DNA of 7,025 nucleotides from Methanomassiliicoccus sp. (GCA_020725985.1 DYTM01000014.1:6491-13515), one strand, 5' to 3'. Counted from the first letter of the stretch, positions 1-5,928 are shown. Numbers and translations are program-made. Notes: generated by a model from the letters alone, not told the origin.

Positions 1-135
1 CGATGCGTCATGCACTTCTCGAACTCCCTCCCCGACACCGACTTCAAGAGGGAGGACATCTGCGCCCGCTGCTCCGGAAGAATACGAGGCGATGTGGTTG
101 GTTCTGCCATCGTGACCCCCGATTCCGGTTCGTGA
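1..135 (+). CDS. C-terminal fragment of a cysteine-containing protein (5' end outside window)
   Basis: Frame 1 is open from the window edge to TGA at 133-135 and encodes about 44 residues. The third codon position is almost always G or C through the first 30 codons, matching the other real genes here; the two competing frames lack that bias. The peptide has a Cys at codon 2 and a CARC motif (C-x2-C) about 19 residues later, which would fit the end of a zinc-binding module, followed by a short tail ending in DSGS. The first half of any zinc site is off the window, so no family can be assigned. It converges on the HD-domain gene, and the 151 bases between the two stop codons hold nothing I can recognise. 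An internal ATG at codon 4 could in principle start a mini-protein, but the coding signal runs through to the edge. Confidence 0.55.
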   Translation, partial: RCVMHFSNSLPDTDFKREDICARCSGRIRGDVVGSAIVTPDSGS

Positions 136-286
136 GATATGTTCCTCAAGCGGAGGCACCCTACTTACGAGACTACATGGAGAAAACGCCATGTCGCAAG
201 CGGGAAGGAGGAGATCGCGCGGGCGTTGTCGTCACCTAGGGCCAATGATGCACGACTGTCTCATCCTGCGGAGCGATCATCATCCG

Positions 287-1600
287 CTAGGAGAAGAGGA
301 CCTTCGCGGCTACTTTCTCCACCGTTTCCCTGATGGCCGGGGGACAAGAAACCATCACCGCCCAGTCGTGAACGCTTCTCGCCTGCAATGCCTTCGCCAG
401 GGGGCTGTACTTGGAGAGCGGCCGGACCCTGTCCCCGTTGAGGATCGGCACCTCGGTCTTCCCTATCCTCGGCTCGGAGATGAGGAGCTCCTTCTCCGGC
501 ACATCCACGATGACTTCCGCCTCGCTGACCCGAGCCCTCTCGGCGATCTGGGCCTCGGCCTCCTTCCTCCTGCGGTAGTCGGTCAGAGAGAGAAGCGAGG
601 AGAACTGCTCCTCCTCCAGCTCCCCCACGTTGACGGAGAAGGCCTTCTTGTAAAGCCTCCGGTACTGAAGCATCGTCATGATCCTATTCGAATCTCCCCC
701 AGATGCGAGCAGCTTCCCCGCGAATGAGAAGTCCGTCTCGACCTGTATATCTTCCAGCACGCTCCGCTCGGCGAGCTCCGCCGCCTTGCAGAGCATCATC
801 TCCGCGATCCGCACGGTCTTGTGGAAGTAGACCGAGGTATACATGAGCGCCCTCGCCACCAGGAGCCCCTCCACCGCCACCACCCCGCCCTTGTCCACGA
901 CCAGATCCCCGTGGAACACGCTGATCGTCTGAAGCAGCCGGTCTAGGTCGATCGTCCCATGCGCGACACCGGTATAGTGAGCATCCCGGAGGAGGTAGTC
1001 CATCTGGTCCGCGTCCACCGGGCCGTGTATGATCTGTCGGAGGTAATCCCTGCCCCCGAAGTGGGCCTGGGCACCCTCCACCTCTAATTGGCTCTGGCCA
1101 AAGGCGCCCGAGTCAATCGGGGAAGCGATGAGATCGGCGACGATCTGCGGGGAGATACCCGCCCGCTCGAGCAGATCCGATATCGACTCGACTCCACCGA
1201 GCACCTCCCAGACTTCGCCGGAGACGGCAGTCCTCTCCCCCATGACGATCGCCCTGGTCACCTCCATGTGCGTTATCCCGAGCCGGTCCTTGAGTACGGC
1301 CTCGAGGGTGTGAGAGAACGGTGGATGCCCCAGGTCGTGCAGCAGCGCCGCGGCCAATACAATCTTCGCCTCCTCCTCCGGAAGACCGAGGACCTGGACG
1401 ATCTTACCGGCGATGTGGTAGGTCCCGAGCGAGTGCTCGAGCCTTGTGTGATTCGCCCCCGGGAACACGAGATGAGCCAATCCCAACTGGTGGACGCCAT
1501 GAAGGCGCTGCATCTCCGGCCTCTCGAGGAGATCGAGGAAGACGCCCTCGAGCCTCACGCTCCCGTGCACGCCGTCATGAACAACCTTGAAGCCAGACAC
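287..1600 (-). CDS. HD-domain phosphohydrolase, SAMHD1/dGTPase-like (COG1078 type)
   Basis: A 437-residue cytosolic metal-dependent phosphohydrolase, probably a dNTP triphosphohydrolase or related nucleotide hydrolase. All hallmark residues are visible: TRLEHSLG (R53, H56), the HD pair in LLHDLGHPPFSH (H88, D89, with H92 and H97), and DADQMDYLLRD (D198, Y202, D206). These line up one to one with SAMHD1 R164/H167, H206/D207, H210/H215 and D311/Y315/D319, so the metal site and substrate contacts look intact. There is no SAM domain. The C-terminal half (about 220-437) is helical and then mixed, as in the family, whose usual length is 400-450. The start is GTG at 1600: the ATG at 1611 is out of frame, and the TATA box at 1623-1632 puts the transcript start at or next to this GTG, so the mRNA is probably leaderless. 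The stop is TAG. The gene lies downstream of sepF but has its own promoter. The exact substrate cannot be told from sequence. Confidence 0.93.
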   Translation of the reverse strand: MSGFKVVHDGVHGSVRLEGVFLDLLERPEMQRLHGVHQLGLAHLVFPGANHTRLEHSLGTYHIAGKIVQVLGLPEEEAKIVLAAALLHDLGHPPFSHTLEAVLKDRLGITHMEVTRAIVMGERTAVSGEVWEVLGGVESISDLLERAGISPQIVADLIASPIDSGAFGQSQLEVEGAQAHFGGRDYLRQIIHGPVDADQMDYLLRDAHYTGVAHGTIDLDRLLQTISVFHGDLVVDKGGVVAVEGLLVARALMYTSVYFHKTVRIAEMMLCKAAELAERSVLEDIQVETDFSFAGKLLASGGDSNRIMTMLQYRRLYKKAFSVNVGELEEEQFSSLLSLTDYRRRKEAEAQIAERARVSEAEVIVDVPEKELLISEPRIGKTEVPILNGDRVRPLSKYSPLAKALQARSVHDWAVMVSCPPAIRETVEKVAAKVLFS

Positions 1601-1622
1601 TGTGTGAACATGATTTCGGAGC

Positions 1623-1632
1623 TATTTATTAC
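1623..1632 (-). promoter_or_regulatory. TATA box of the HD-domain gene (leaderless start)
   Basis: On the minus strand this reads GTAATAAATA, an archaeal TATA element. Its 3' edge is 23 bases from the GTG start codon, the spacing expected for a transcript that begins at the start codon. The same 10-mer is found upstream of the KaiC-like gene (5792-5801). Confidence 0.6.
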
Positions 1633-1708
1633 TGTTGAGAAATTCAAAAGAGGGAGGTAGCCACTGTCCCGAACTCAAGAAAGAAGAGAGGAACGAAGGA
1701 CAGATCGA

Positions 1709-2089
1709 CTACGTGAAGCCGCCCTTGATCTTCTGCCTATCGATCTTTATCCCGTTCGGGGCGATGACTATGAAGTTGCGGCCTATCGCGGCAACATCCC
1801 CGTTCGTGTCCCTGGCGACGGACTTCAGCTCGTTCGTTATCCTCTTGAGTGTGAGGGAGTCGTTGGCGATGGCGGAGTAGTCGATCAGAAGGATGTTTCC
1901 GTTGTAGACCGGCTGCGTGACCGCGGAAACGTCCTCGTATCTGTATATCTCGGCTATCTTCACCATTCCCTTGCCCGAGAGCGGGCTCCCCTCGTCGAAA
2001 GTGAGCTGACCGAGGTCGATGTACTGGTCGCTCTCGACCGTCTCAACCTCTTCCTTGCCCCTTCCAAATGGCTTCTTAAGCAGTGGCAT
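1709..2089 (-). CDS. sepF: Archaeal cell-division protein SepF
   Basis: A 126-residue SepF (DUF552) protein. SepF anchors FtsZ filaments to the inner face of the membrane at the division site in archaea that use FtsZ. The N-terminus MPLLKKPFGRGK is a short basic, hydrophobic segment like the membrane-targeting helix of archaeal SepF. An acidic linker (about 13-40) follows, then the SepF core (about 42-122), with the signature segments NGNILLIDYSAIAND, LTLKRITNELKSVARD, GGDVA-like NGDVAAIG, and NFIVIAPNGIKIDR. Length is normal for the archaeal form. The start is ATG, preceded by a GGGGATG purine stretch. A TATA box at 2124-2130 gives a leader of roughly 12 bases. The stop is TAG. The 108 bases downstream contain pyrimidine-rich runs on the transcribed strand that may help termination before the HD gene. 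ftsZ itself is not in the window. Confidence 0.95.
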   Translation of the reverse strand: MPLLKKPFGRGKEEVETVESDQYIDLGQLTFDEGSPLSGKGMVKIAEIYRYEDVSAVTQPVYNGNILLIDYSAIANDSLTLKRITNELKSVARDTNGDVAAIGRNFIVIAPNGIKIDRQKIKGGFT

Positions 2090-2123
2090 CGCATCCCCTT
2101 TTGTGTGATAATGCCCTGTCTCG

Positions 2124-2130
2124 TTATTAA
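2124..2130 (-). promoter_or_regulatory. TATA box of sepF
   Basis: The minus strand reads TTAATAA, preceded by a purine-rich GAGAAAAGG suitable as a TFB recognition element. It lies about 37 bases from the sepF ATG, predicting a short leader with a purine-rich ribosome site. Confidence 0.5.
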
Positions 2131-2214
2131 CCTTTTCTCAAATCGCGAGGACTGGAACGCTCGATGGAGCGGGGGAAAGGAGCCCGCGGAACCGCCTTCC
2201 TTCCCCCTCTTCCT

Positions 2215-2475
2215 TCACTTCTTCTTCGCCTTCTTCTTCGTCTTCTCAGTCTCAGCCTCCAGGCAGTCGTAGCAATAGAAGTATCCCTCGGCCTTCTCGA
2301 TCACCATGTCCCCCTGAGCTCGCCTGAAGACGTCCTTGCACACATGGCAGCGATACAGCTCCGGCTTCCGCATCGCTTCGATCTCACCCTCGGACAGCTC
2401 GAACCCCTTCGATTCGCTCGCCTTCGCACTCTTCTTCGGGCTGATGGAATCCCCTCGGAGAAAGCTAGGAATCAA
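2215..2475 (-). CDS. Small zinc-finger protein, CxxC-x21-CxxC, lysine-rich tail
   Basis: An 86-residue protein not assignable to a named family. Residues 43-46 (CHVC) and 68-71 (CYDC) form two CxxC knuckles 21 residues apart, the geometry of a small treble-clef or ribbon zinc site. The N-terminal 35 residues are low complexity, and the tail EKTKKKAKKK is strongly basic, suggesting contact with nucleic acid or the ribosome (inference). The start is uncertain. TTG at 2475 has an AGGTGA Shine-Dalgarno only about one base upstream, which is too close for a standard site. ATG at 2373 (codon 35) is preceded by GAGGGTGAGATC at a workable distance and would give a 52-residue zinc protein. G/C third-position bias begins around codon 8, which favours a long form. 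The gene follows the PUA gene by 53 bases on the same strand and may be cotranscribed. Confidence 0.78.
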   Translation of the reverse strand: MIPSFLRGDSISPKKSAKASESKGFELSEGEIEAMRKPELYRCHVCKDVFRRAQGDMVIEKAEGYFYCYDCLEAETEKTKKKAKKK

Positions 2476-2528
2476 GTCACCTTAATCATTTGCGCTTTTC
2501 GTCGGGAGTCCGAGTGCAGGTGCCGAGG

Positions 2529-3023
2529 CTAGACCTCGTCAATCTTCCAAATCTTGTCCCCAACGTAATGGATGCTCTTGATCGCCTTACCGGGGTTCCT
2601 TTTGAGCATCTCCTCCCCTGACATCAGCGCCTTCCCGATGGCGAGGGGGACCTTGTGATTCGCATCCCTTATCCAGACGAAATCGCCCTCCCTTATCCCC
2701 GGATCCGCTTCCACGATGCCCGGGGCCATGACGTCCGCCCCTTTGGATACGAAAGGCACGGCGCCCATGTCCACCGTGACGAACGCCTTCGAGGGCTTGT
2801 ACTTCAGAAGACCCCTGACCGTCAGGAACGCCCTCCCTTCTTGTACTATCGCCAGGGTCGCCCCGTTGACAAAAACGACATCGAAGTTCCCGGTCTCCGC
2901 TCTATCGACGGTGTCGTTCGGCGAGAAGACTGCCACCCCGGCCTCAGAGGATATCTCCTCGGCCAAGGCCCTAATCTCCTTCTCCCTGAGCCTGTGGCGC
3001 TTCCTCACCCTCAGCTCCGCCAT
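2529..3023 (-). CDS. PUA-domain RNA-binding protein, MCT-1/Tma20-like (COG2016 type)
   Basis: A 164-residue predicted ribosome-associated RNA-binding protein. The N-terminal region (about 1-76), opening with the basic KRHRLREKEIRALAEE helix, resembles the MCT-1/Tma20 N-terminal domain. Residues about 79-155 form the PUA domain: KAFVTVDMGAVPFVSKGADVMAPGI, then EGDFVWIRD, then PLAIGKALMSGEEM. Length matches archaeal members of the family. In eukaryotes relatives act with DENR in ribosome recycling and reinitiation; the archaeal role is presumed to be RNA or ribosome binding during translation. The start is ATG. The 40 bases upstream contain no convincing Shine-Dalgarno, but a CTTTTTG element about 25 bases upstream could serve a near-leaderless transcript. 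The stop is TAG. Flanking small zinc proteins on the same strand are likely cotranscribed in part. Confidence 0.92.
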   Translation of the reverse strand: MAELRVRKRHRLREKEIRALAEEISSEAGVAVFSPNDTVDRAETGNFDVVFVNGATLAIVQEGRAFLTVRGLLKYKPSKAFVTVDMGAVPFVSKGADVMAPGIVEADPGIREGDFVWIRDANHKVPLAIGKALMSGEEMLKRNPGKAIKSIHYVGDKIWKIDEV

Positions 3024-3063
3024 GCTCAGCGATTGATAGCCCTAGGCAAAAAGCTTTGCGGGG

Positions 3064-3396
3064 TCACTGCCTCTTCCGGCCGAAAAGTCCCTTGAGACCC
3101 TTCTTCTCCTTCTTCGATCCGTTCTCCCCGTTCCCCGGGTTCGGAAGGTTCTCTGCGATCTCGCCCCGCTCCGCTGCATTCTGGCTCGCCTCCCCGTTCC
3201 CGGGGGAGGGGCTGGTCTCCTCAATCGCGGCCTCGGGTGTTGGGGGCTTCCCGTCCGATATTTCCCTGGCGACCTCCTCGAGCTCGTCCATTCCGGAGGT
3301 GACGAAATCGACGCCGCAGGAGGGGCATCTCCTCGCCTCCGCTGGCATCTTGTGATCGCATATCGGACACTCTATCTCCAGGGGATCTGCCTCCAC
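3064..3396 (-). CDS. Zinc-ribbon protein with disordered linker and basic hydrophobic C-terminal tail
   Basis: A 110-residue protein with an N-terminal zinc ribbon (CPIC at 10-13, CPSCG at 24-28). A long acidic, Pro/Gly/Asn/Glu-rich disordered linker (about 35-90) follows, then the C-terminal tail KKEKKGLKGLFGRKRQ. Such ribbon-plus-linker proteins are common in archaea and mostly uncharacterised. The tail alternates Leu/Phe with Lys/Arg and resembles the SepF membrane-targeting segment encoded 1 kb downstream (MPLLKKPFGRGK), so peripheral membrane attachment is possible (inference). The start is GTG at 3396, with GAGG seven bases upstream and a TATA-like GGTTAAAT at 3431-3438 giving a leader of about 10 bases. 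It is the first gene of the minus-strand block; the stop is TGA. No function can be given with confidence. Confidence 0.82.
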   Translation of the reverse strand: MEADPLEIECPICDHKMPAEARRCPSCGVDFVTSGMDELEEVAREISDGKPPTPEAAIEETSPSPGNGEASQNAAERGEIAENLPNPGNGENGSKKEKKGLKGLFGRKRQ

Positions 3397-3430
3397 AAGC
3401 GAACCTCGGCGAACACAACAGGGTCGCCCG

Positions 3431-3438
3431 ATTTAACC
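3431..3438 (-). promoter_or_regulatory. TATA-like element upstream of the zinc-ribbon gene
   Basis: The minus strand reads GGTTAAAT. Its position predicts a transcript start near 3407, just ahead of the GAGG ribosome site of the GTG-initiated zinc-ribbon gene. The plus strand (ATTTAACC) could also act in the opposite direction. Confidence 0.4.
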
Positions 3439-3446
3439 ATTACGGT

Positions 3447-3457
3447 CTGGTTACCAG
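3447..3457. repeat. Short inverted repeat CTGGT-T-ACCAG in a divergent intergenic region
   Basis: A perfect 5+5 base inverted repeat around one central base. It lies between the zinc-ribbon gene and the membrane-anchored protein gene, about ten bases outside the TATA-like element. This is the right size for a half-site pair of a dimeric regulator, but an 11-base palindrome can easily occur by chance. Confidence 0.25.
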
Positions 3458-3565
3458 CAATGGGATTCATGCTGAACCGAGCAAGGAAGGGGGCTCATGG
3501 GCCAGGCGAGCTCGTCGGTCCCTCCCTGGGGGGAGACAGTCCCGAGATGAGATGAATATCAGAGT

Positions 3566-4444
3566 ATGGAGCCAGAGAGAAAAGGATTTAGGAGGGCCGC
3601 CCCATTGTCGCAAACGATGCGCTGGGGACTACTTGGAGCAAGACTCGGCATATTGGCTTTGAAAATCATCATCGTCCTCATCATCCTTCTTGCCATCGTC
3701 CCGTTGGCTATGGGAGGCCTCGACGTCCGCCTCCCTGAGTCGGAGGAGGCATCCTGGGAGATGGAGGGGGACGTTCTCAGACTCTCCACGCCGGTCGAGG
3801 TTCGCAACGGAGGATACTTCAACATCGAAGACTTCACCGTCAGCTTCAGTTTTGAGGACGACTCGGGGGACGTGGTGTTCAACGCCAGCACCGAACCGGT
3901 GGACCTCATCGCGGGCCGAACGACCACATTCGACCTTGACCTGAGCATCGACATCGGAGACATCGAAGCGGATGAACTCCGGAAGATCGTCTTCGACGGG
4001 GCCACGTATGATCTGGTGGTTGATGTCGAGACCTACTACATGATGAAGCTCATGAGGCTCGGGGTGAGCCTCAGCAACTCGTTCGAATGGAGTCCGTTGG
4101 TGAGCGGCTTCGAGATCCTGGAATCGGAGATAAGGTTCGAGAGGATCGACACCACCGCCTACGTGTTCGTTCCGTACCGCATCTACTCCTCGGAGATGAT
4201 CGCGGGCCAGGAGATAGCGGTCGGATGCGAAGTGAGCAACGCCACCGCCCAGATAGGCTTCGGGCAGGAGGCGATCACCATGTCCTCGGTCACCGAAGGG
4301 GAGTTCCGGATCGCCATTGACGAGGAGGCGGCGGCGTGGATGGGGCACAACTCGGAGGCGCTGACGATAACGATCACCCTCGACTACATGGGAGCGACTG
4401 CACATGAGAGCGTGGACTACTACTGGATCCCGCCGGGGCCATAG
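3566..4444 (+). CDS. Membrane-anchored protein with two extracytoplasmic beta-rich domains
   Basis: A 292-residue protein of unrecognised family. A basic N-terminus (1-27) precedes one transmembrane helix (about 28-50, rich in Ile/Leu/Val), giving an N-in, C-out topology. The rest is acidic and looks like two beta-sandwich modules: about 60-160 (STPVEVRNGGYFNIEDFTVS, then a DLIAGRTTTFDLDLSIDI strand pair) and about 185-288 (VFVPYRIYSSEMIAGQEI, then ALTITITLDYMGAT). The layout resembles LEA14/WHy- or CARDB-like surface domains, but only loosely. There is one internal Cys. Two starts are possible: ATG 3566 with no clear ribosome site, or TTG 3605 with a strong TTAGGAGGG about nine bases upstream; both keep the membrane helix. 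The TAG stop overlaps the in-frame ATA of the next gene. The two membrane genes are probably cotranscribed. Confidence 0.85.
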   Translation: MEPERKGFRRAAPLSQTMRWGLLGARLGILALKIIIVLIILLAIVPLAMGGLDVRLPESEEASWEMEGDVLRLSTPVEVRNGGYFNIEDFTVSFSFEDDSGDVVFNASTEPVDLIAGRTTTFDLDLSIDIGDIEADELRKIVFDGATYDLVVDVETYYMMKLMRLGVSLSNSFEWSPLVSGFEILESEIRFERIDTTAYVFVPYRIYSSEMIAGQEIAVGCEVSNATAQIGFGQEAITMSSVTEGEFRIAIDEEAAAWMGHNSEALTITITLDYMGATAHESVDYYWIPPGP

Positions 4445-4536
4445 GGGGTGGTGAGACGAGCGAGTTCTCGTTCAAGGAGGGCAAGGTCTGGGGCGGGGCT
4501 ATCGGGGCGATCCTGACCGCGGTCCAGTACCTCATT

Positions 4537-5013
4537 GTGCCGCTGATCGTCATCGGGATCGTCTCCTCCTTTCTCGCCGCTTTCGCCGGTGAGATCATCG
4601 GGGACATCTGGAACGCCGTGATCGTTCTCGGCATCCCGATAGTGGTCTTCTCGTTCTTCCGCGGTTTCTATCCCAAAGGCTCGCAGTCGAGGCTGGTGTT
4701 CGCTCTCGTCACCGCCGCCTTCGTCTGCCTCTGGATATTCTTCGTTCTCAGGGGAGGACGATTCGATATCGAGGTGGAGACGGTCGCAATCACCATGGAC
4801 CTCTTCCCTCTCGTCATGCTCTTCGTCCTCGCGGCGGCGCTGGGGGGAGTCTACTACACCGCCGAATACCTCTCGTACAGGAAGGAGTGGCTGGCCAAGA
4901 GAGCCGCTCCGTCGGAGGTTCAGCCGGTGTCGCCTCAACCGACGGCGCAGAAGGAGGAACCGGTCGAACAGGCCCCGCAGACGGACAGAGCTGAGGGCGG
5001 GAAGGCGCCCTGA
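4537..5013 (+). CDS. Multi-spanning membrane protein; true N-terminus probably upstream
   Basis: From GTG 4537 the product is 158 residues with four hydrophobic segments (about 3-17, 24-43, 53-71, 88-107), then a charged Pro/Glu/Gln-rich cytoplasmic-type tail ending at TGA. I do not recognise the family. The start is doubtful: the same frame is open back to 4408, and the codons from 4453 to 4536 are nearly all G/C-ending and encode a sensible TM approach (EFSFKEGKVWGGAIGAIL). No ATG, GTG or TTG exists in that extension. The candidates are ATA 4441, which overlaps the preceding TAG as ATAG, or ACG 4456 just after GGTGGTGAG. Starting at GTG 4537 would clip the first membrane helix and has no Shine-Dalgarno. 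It directly follows the anchored beta-domain protein and is likely translationally coupled to it, suggesting a joint envelope role (inference). Confidence 0.75.
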   Translation: MPLIVIGIVSSFLAAFAGEIIGDIWNAVIVLGIPIVVFSFFRGFYPKGSQSRLVFALVTAAFVCLWIFFVLRGGRFDIEVETVAITMDLFPLVMLFVLAAALGGVYYTAEYLSYRKEWLAKRAAPSEVQPVSPQPTAQKEEPVEQAPQTDRAEGGKAP

Positions 5014-5062
5014 GAGAATTCGGTGGAGAGCGCCTCGGCTAGACCGGTCGCATCGGAGAGAA

Positions 5063-5749
5063 TCATTTGACGATCTCGATCCCCTTCTTCCCTATTTCGA
5101 AGGTGAGATAGTCGATCGGGGTGGGGGTGCGCCTCATCTTGACGATCTCGAGTACCCTCTCCCTCGAGTCGGTGTAGGGGTTGTCGCGTCTCATGAGTCT
5201 GAGGGCGCCGTCGACCGAGTAGAGAGCCACCTCCCCGAACCTCTCCATCGTCGTCTCGTCGCAGATGATAAGGGAGGTGCATCGCCGCTTGGCGAGGGCG
5301 AAGACAAGGTAGTCGAGCTGCTGCCTGAAACGGGAGAGCGGCATGTCAAGGGCGAGGATGCCAAGGTTGTCGATGACCACATTCTCGACGCCGGGCTCGA
5401 TGAGGTCGATCAGCGCCCCGAAGCCCCTCTCCGCCCCGTACGAATCGAACTGGTACTTGGCCTCGACCATCCTCTCCTCGAGGATAGGATGGAACTTGAG
5501 CAGCCCTTTGCCTTCATACGAAGCGAAGTCCCACCCGAACTGCGAGGCCTGCATGAAGATATCCTCCTTGCCCTCCTCCACCCCTATGTACGCCACCCTC
5601 TCCCTGTCAGCGCATCGCGTGTTGACGAAGTGGAGCGCGAGGATCGTCTTCCCGCTCCCCGCCCTACCACTGATGAGCACGGTCCTTCCCCTCGGATAGC
5701 CTCCGAGCAGCTTGTCCATGCCCTCGACCCCTGTCGTCACCCTTTCCAA
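5063..5749 (-). CDS. KaiC/RAD55-family RecA-like ATPase (single domain)
   Basis: A 228-residue single-domain member of the archaeal KaiC/GvpD/RAD55 RecA-superfamily ATPases. The N-terminal ERVTTGVEGMDKLLGG is the classic KaiC-family opening. Walker A is GRAGSGKT (28-35), the paired acidic residues EE are at 58-59 (YIGVEEGKED), and Walker B is VENVVIDN (121-128). A C-terminal RVLEIVKMRRTPTP...TFEIGKKGIEI strand pair matches the family's KMRGT-like motif. All nucleotide-binding parts look intact. Such stand-alone proteins are cytosolic and mostly act in signalling or regulation; a partner is not evident. The start is TTG at 5749 (GTG at 5740 is an alternative); the TATA box at 5792-5801 predicts a leader of about 20 bases. 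The stop is TGA. The gene is transcribed divergently from the Cys-cluster/PadR pair and convergently with the membrane genes. Confidence 0.92.
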   Translation of the reverse strand: MERVTTGVEGMDKLLGGYPRGRTVLISGRAGSGKTILALHFVNTRCADRERVAYIGVEEGKEDIFMQASQFGWDFASYEGKGLLKFHPILEERMVEAKYQFDSYGAERGFGALIDLIEPGVENVVIDNLGILALDMPLSRFRQQLDYLVFALAKRRCTSLIICDETTMERFGEVALYSVDGALRLMRRDNPYTDSRERVLEIVKMRRTPTPIDYLTFEIGKKGIEIVK

Positions 5750-5791
5750 CCTTTTGGCCCCCGCTCTCGGAACGAGAATTGGGGAGCGTCG

Positions 5792-5801
5792 TATTTATTA
5801 C
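5792..5801 (-). promoter_or_regulatory. TATA box of the KaiC-like gene
   Basis: The minus strand reads GTAATAAATA, preceded by the purine-rich GGAAAGAG. It is identical over ten bases to the TATA element of the HD-domain gene. The predicted transcript start is near 5769. Confidence 0.6.
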
Positions 5802-5853
5802 CTCTTTCCGAGCGGTCGTCATACTGGACGGGACGGCTGAGGGCAGACGCCAA

Positions 5854-5886
5854 GTATTTATGCGGAAAATGAGAATCGCTAAATAC
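5854..5886. repeat. Inverted repeat GTATTTA-N19-TAAATAC in the divergent promoter region
   Basis: GTATTTA at 5854-5860 and TAAATAC at 5880-5886 are perfect 7-base inverted arms. A third copy of the motif lies within and beside the KaiC-gene TATA box (5791-5797, minus strand). The right arm is the best TATA candidate for the gene at 5929. The arms may be a regulator's half-sites or simply two back-to-back TATA elements. Confidence 0.4.
5880..5886 (+). promoter_or_regulatory. TATA-like element of the Cys-cluster gene
   Basis: TAAATAC, centred at 5883, predicts a transcript start near 5909 and a leader of about 20 bases before TTG 5929. An alternative is TATTTATG at 5855-5862, which would give a leader of about 45 bases. 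Confidence 0.45.
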
Positions 5887-5890
5887 CCGC

Positions 5891-5908
5891 CCGGCGCTAG
5901 GCCGCCGG
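5891..5908. repeat. GC palindrome CCGGCG-N6-CGCCGG, candidate operator or leader hairpin
   Basis: Perfect 6-base arms surround CTAGGC. The element falls between the TATA-like box (5880-5886) and the predicted transcript start, where a bound repressor would block polymerase recruitment. If the upstream TATA is used instead, it would form a hairpin in the leader, ending about 20 bases before the start codon. Confidence 0.4.
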
Positions 5909-5928
5909 AAGACTAGGGGGCTCACTCC

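Noticed and set aside
240..286. C/D-box RNA suggested by ATGATGA on the minus strand
   Set aside because: No matching D box (CTGA) at a suitable distance and no second C'/D' pair.
191..727. Long plus-strand frame of 178 codons
   Set aside because: It lies mostly antisense to the HD-domain gene, is rich in Arg/His/Pro/Leu, and has no family features; a mirror of the biased codons on the other strand.
2165..2214. Possible hairpin terminator after the small zinc-protein gene
   Set aside because: The best pairing (GGAA/TTCC plus a wobble) is short and interrupted, and no T-run follows it.
2194..2250. Polypyrimidine tract on the plus strand
   Set aside because: Largely explained by the Lys-rich tail (AAG codons) of the minus-strand zinc protein and adjacent purine-rich spacer; no mirror repeat seen.
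3519..3540. CTCCC...GGGAG inverted repeat before the anchored protein gene
   Set aside because: Only a five-base stem with a tiny loop in a GC-rich context; likely chance.
4425..4460. Programmed frameshift fusing the anchored protein to the following membrane protein
   Set aside because: The junction has no convincing slippery heptamer, and the two products have complete, different topologies; a start-codon problem explains it better.
3629..4938. Long minus-strand frames opposite the two membrane genes (3629-4405 and 4420-4938)
   Set aside because: The translations are Asp/Glu/His/Arg-rich shadows of high-GC codons; the plus strand encodes clear membrane helices with proper codon bias.
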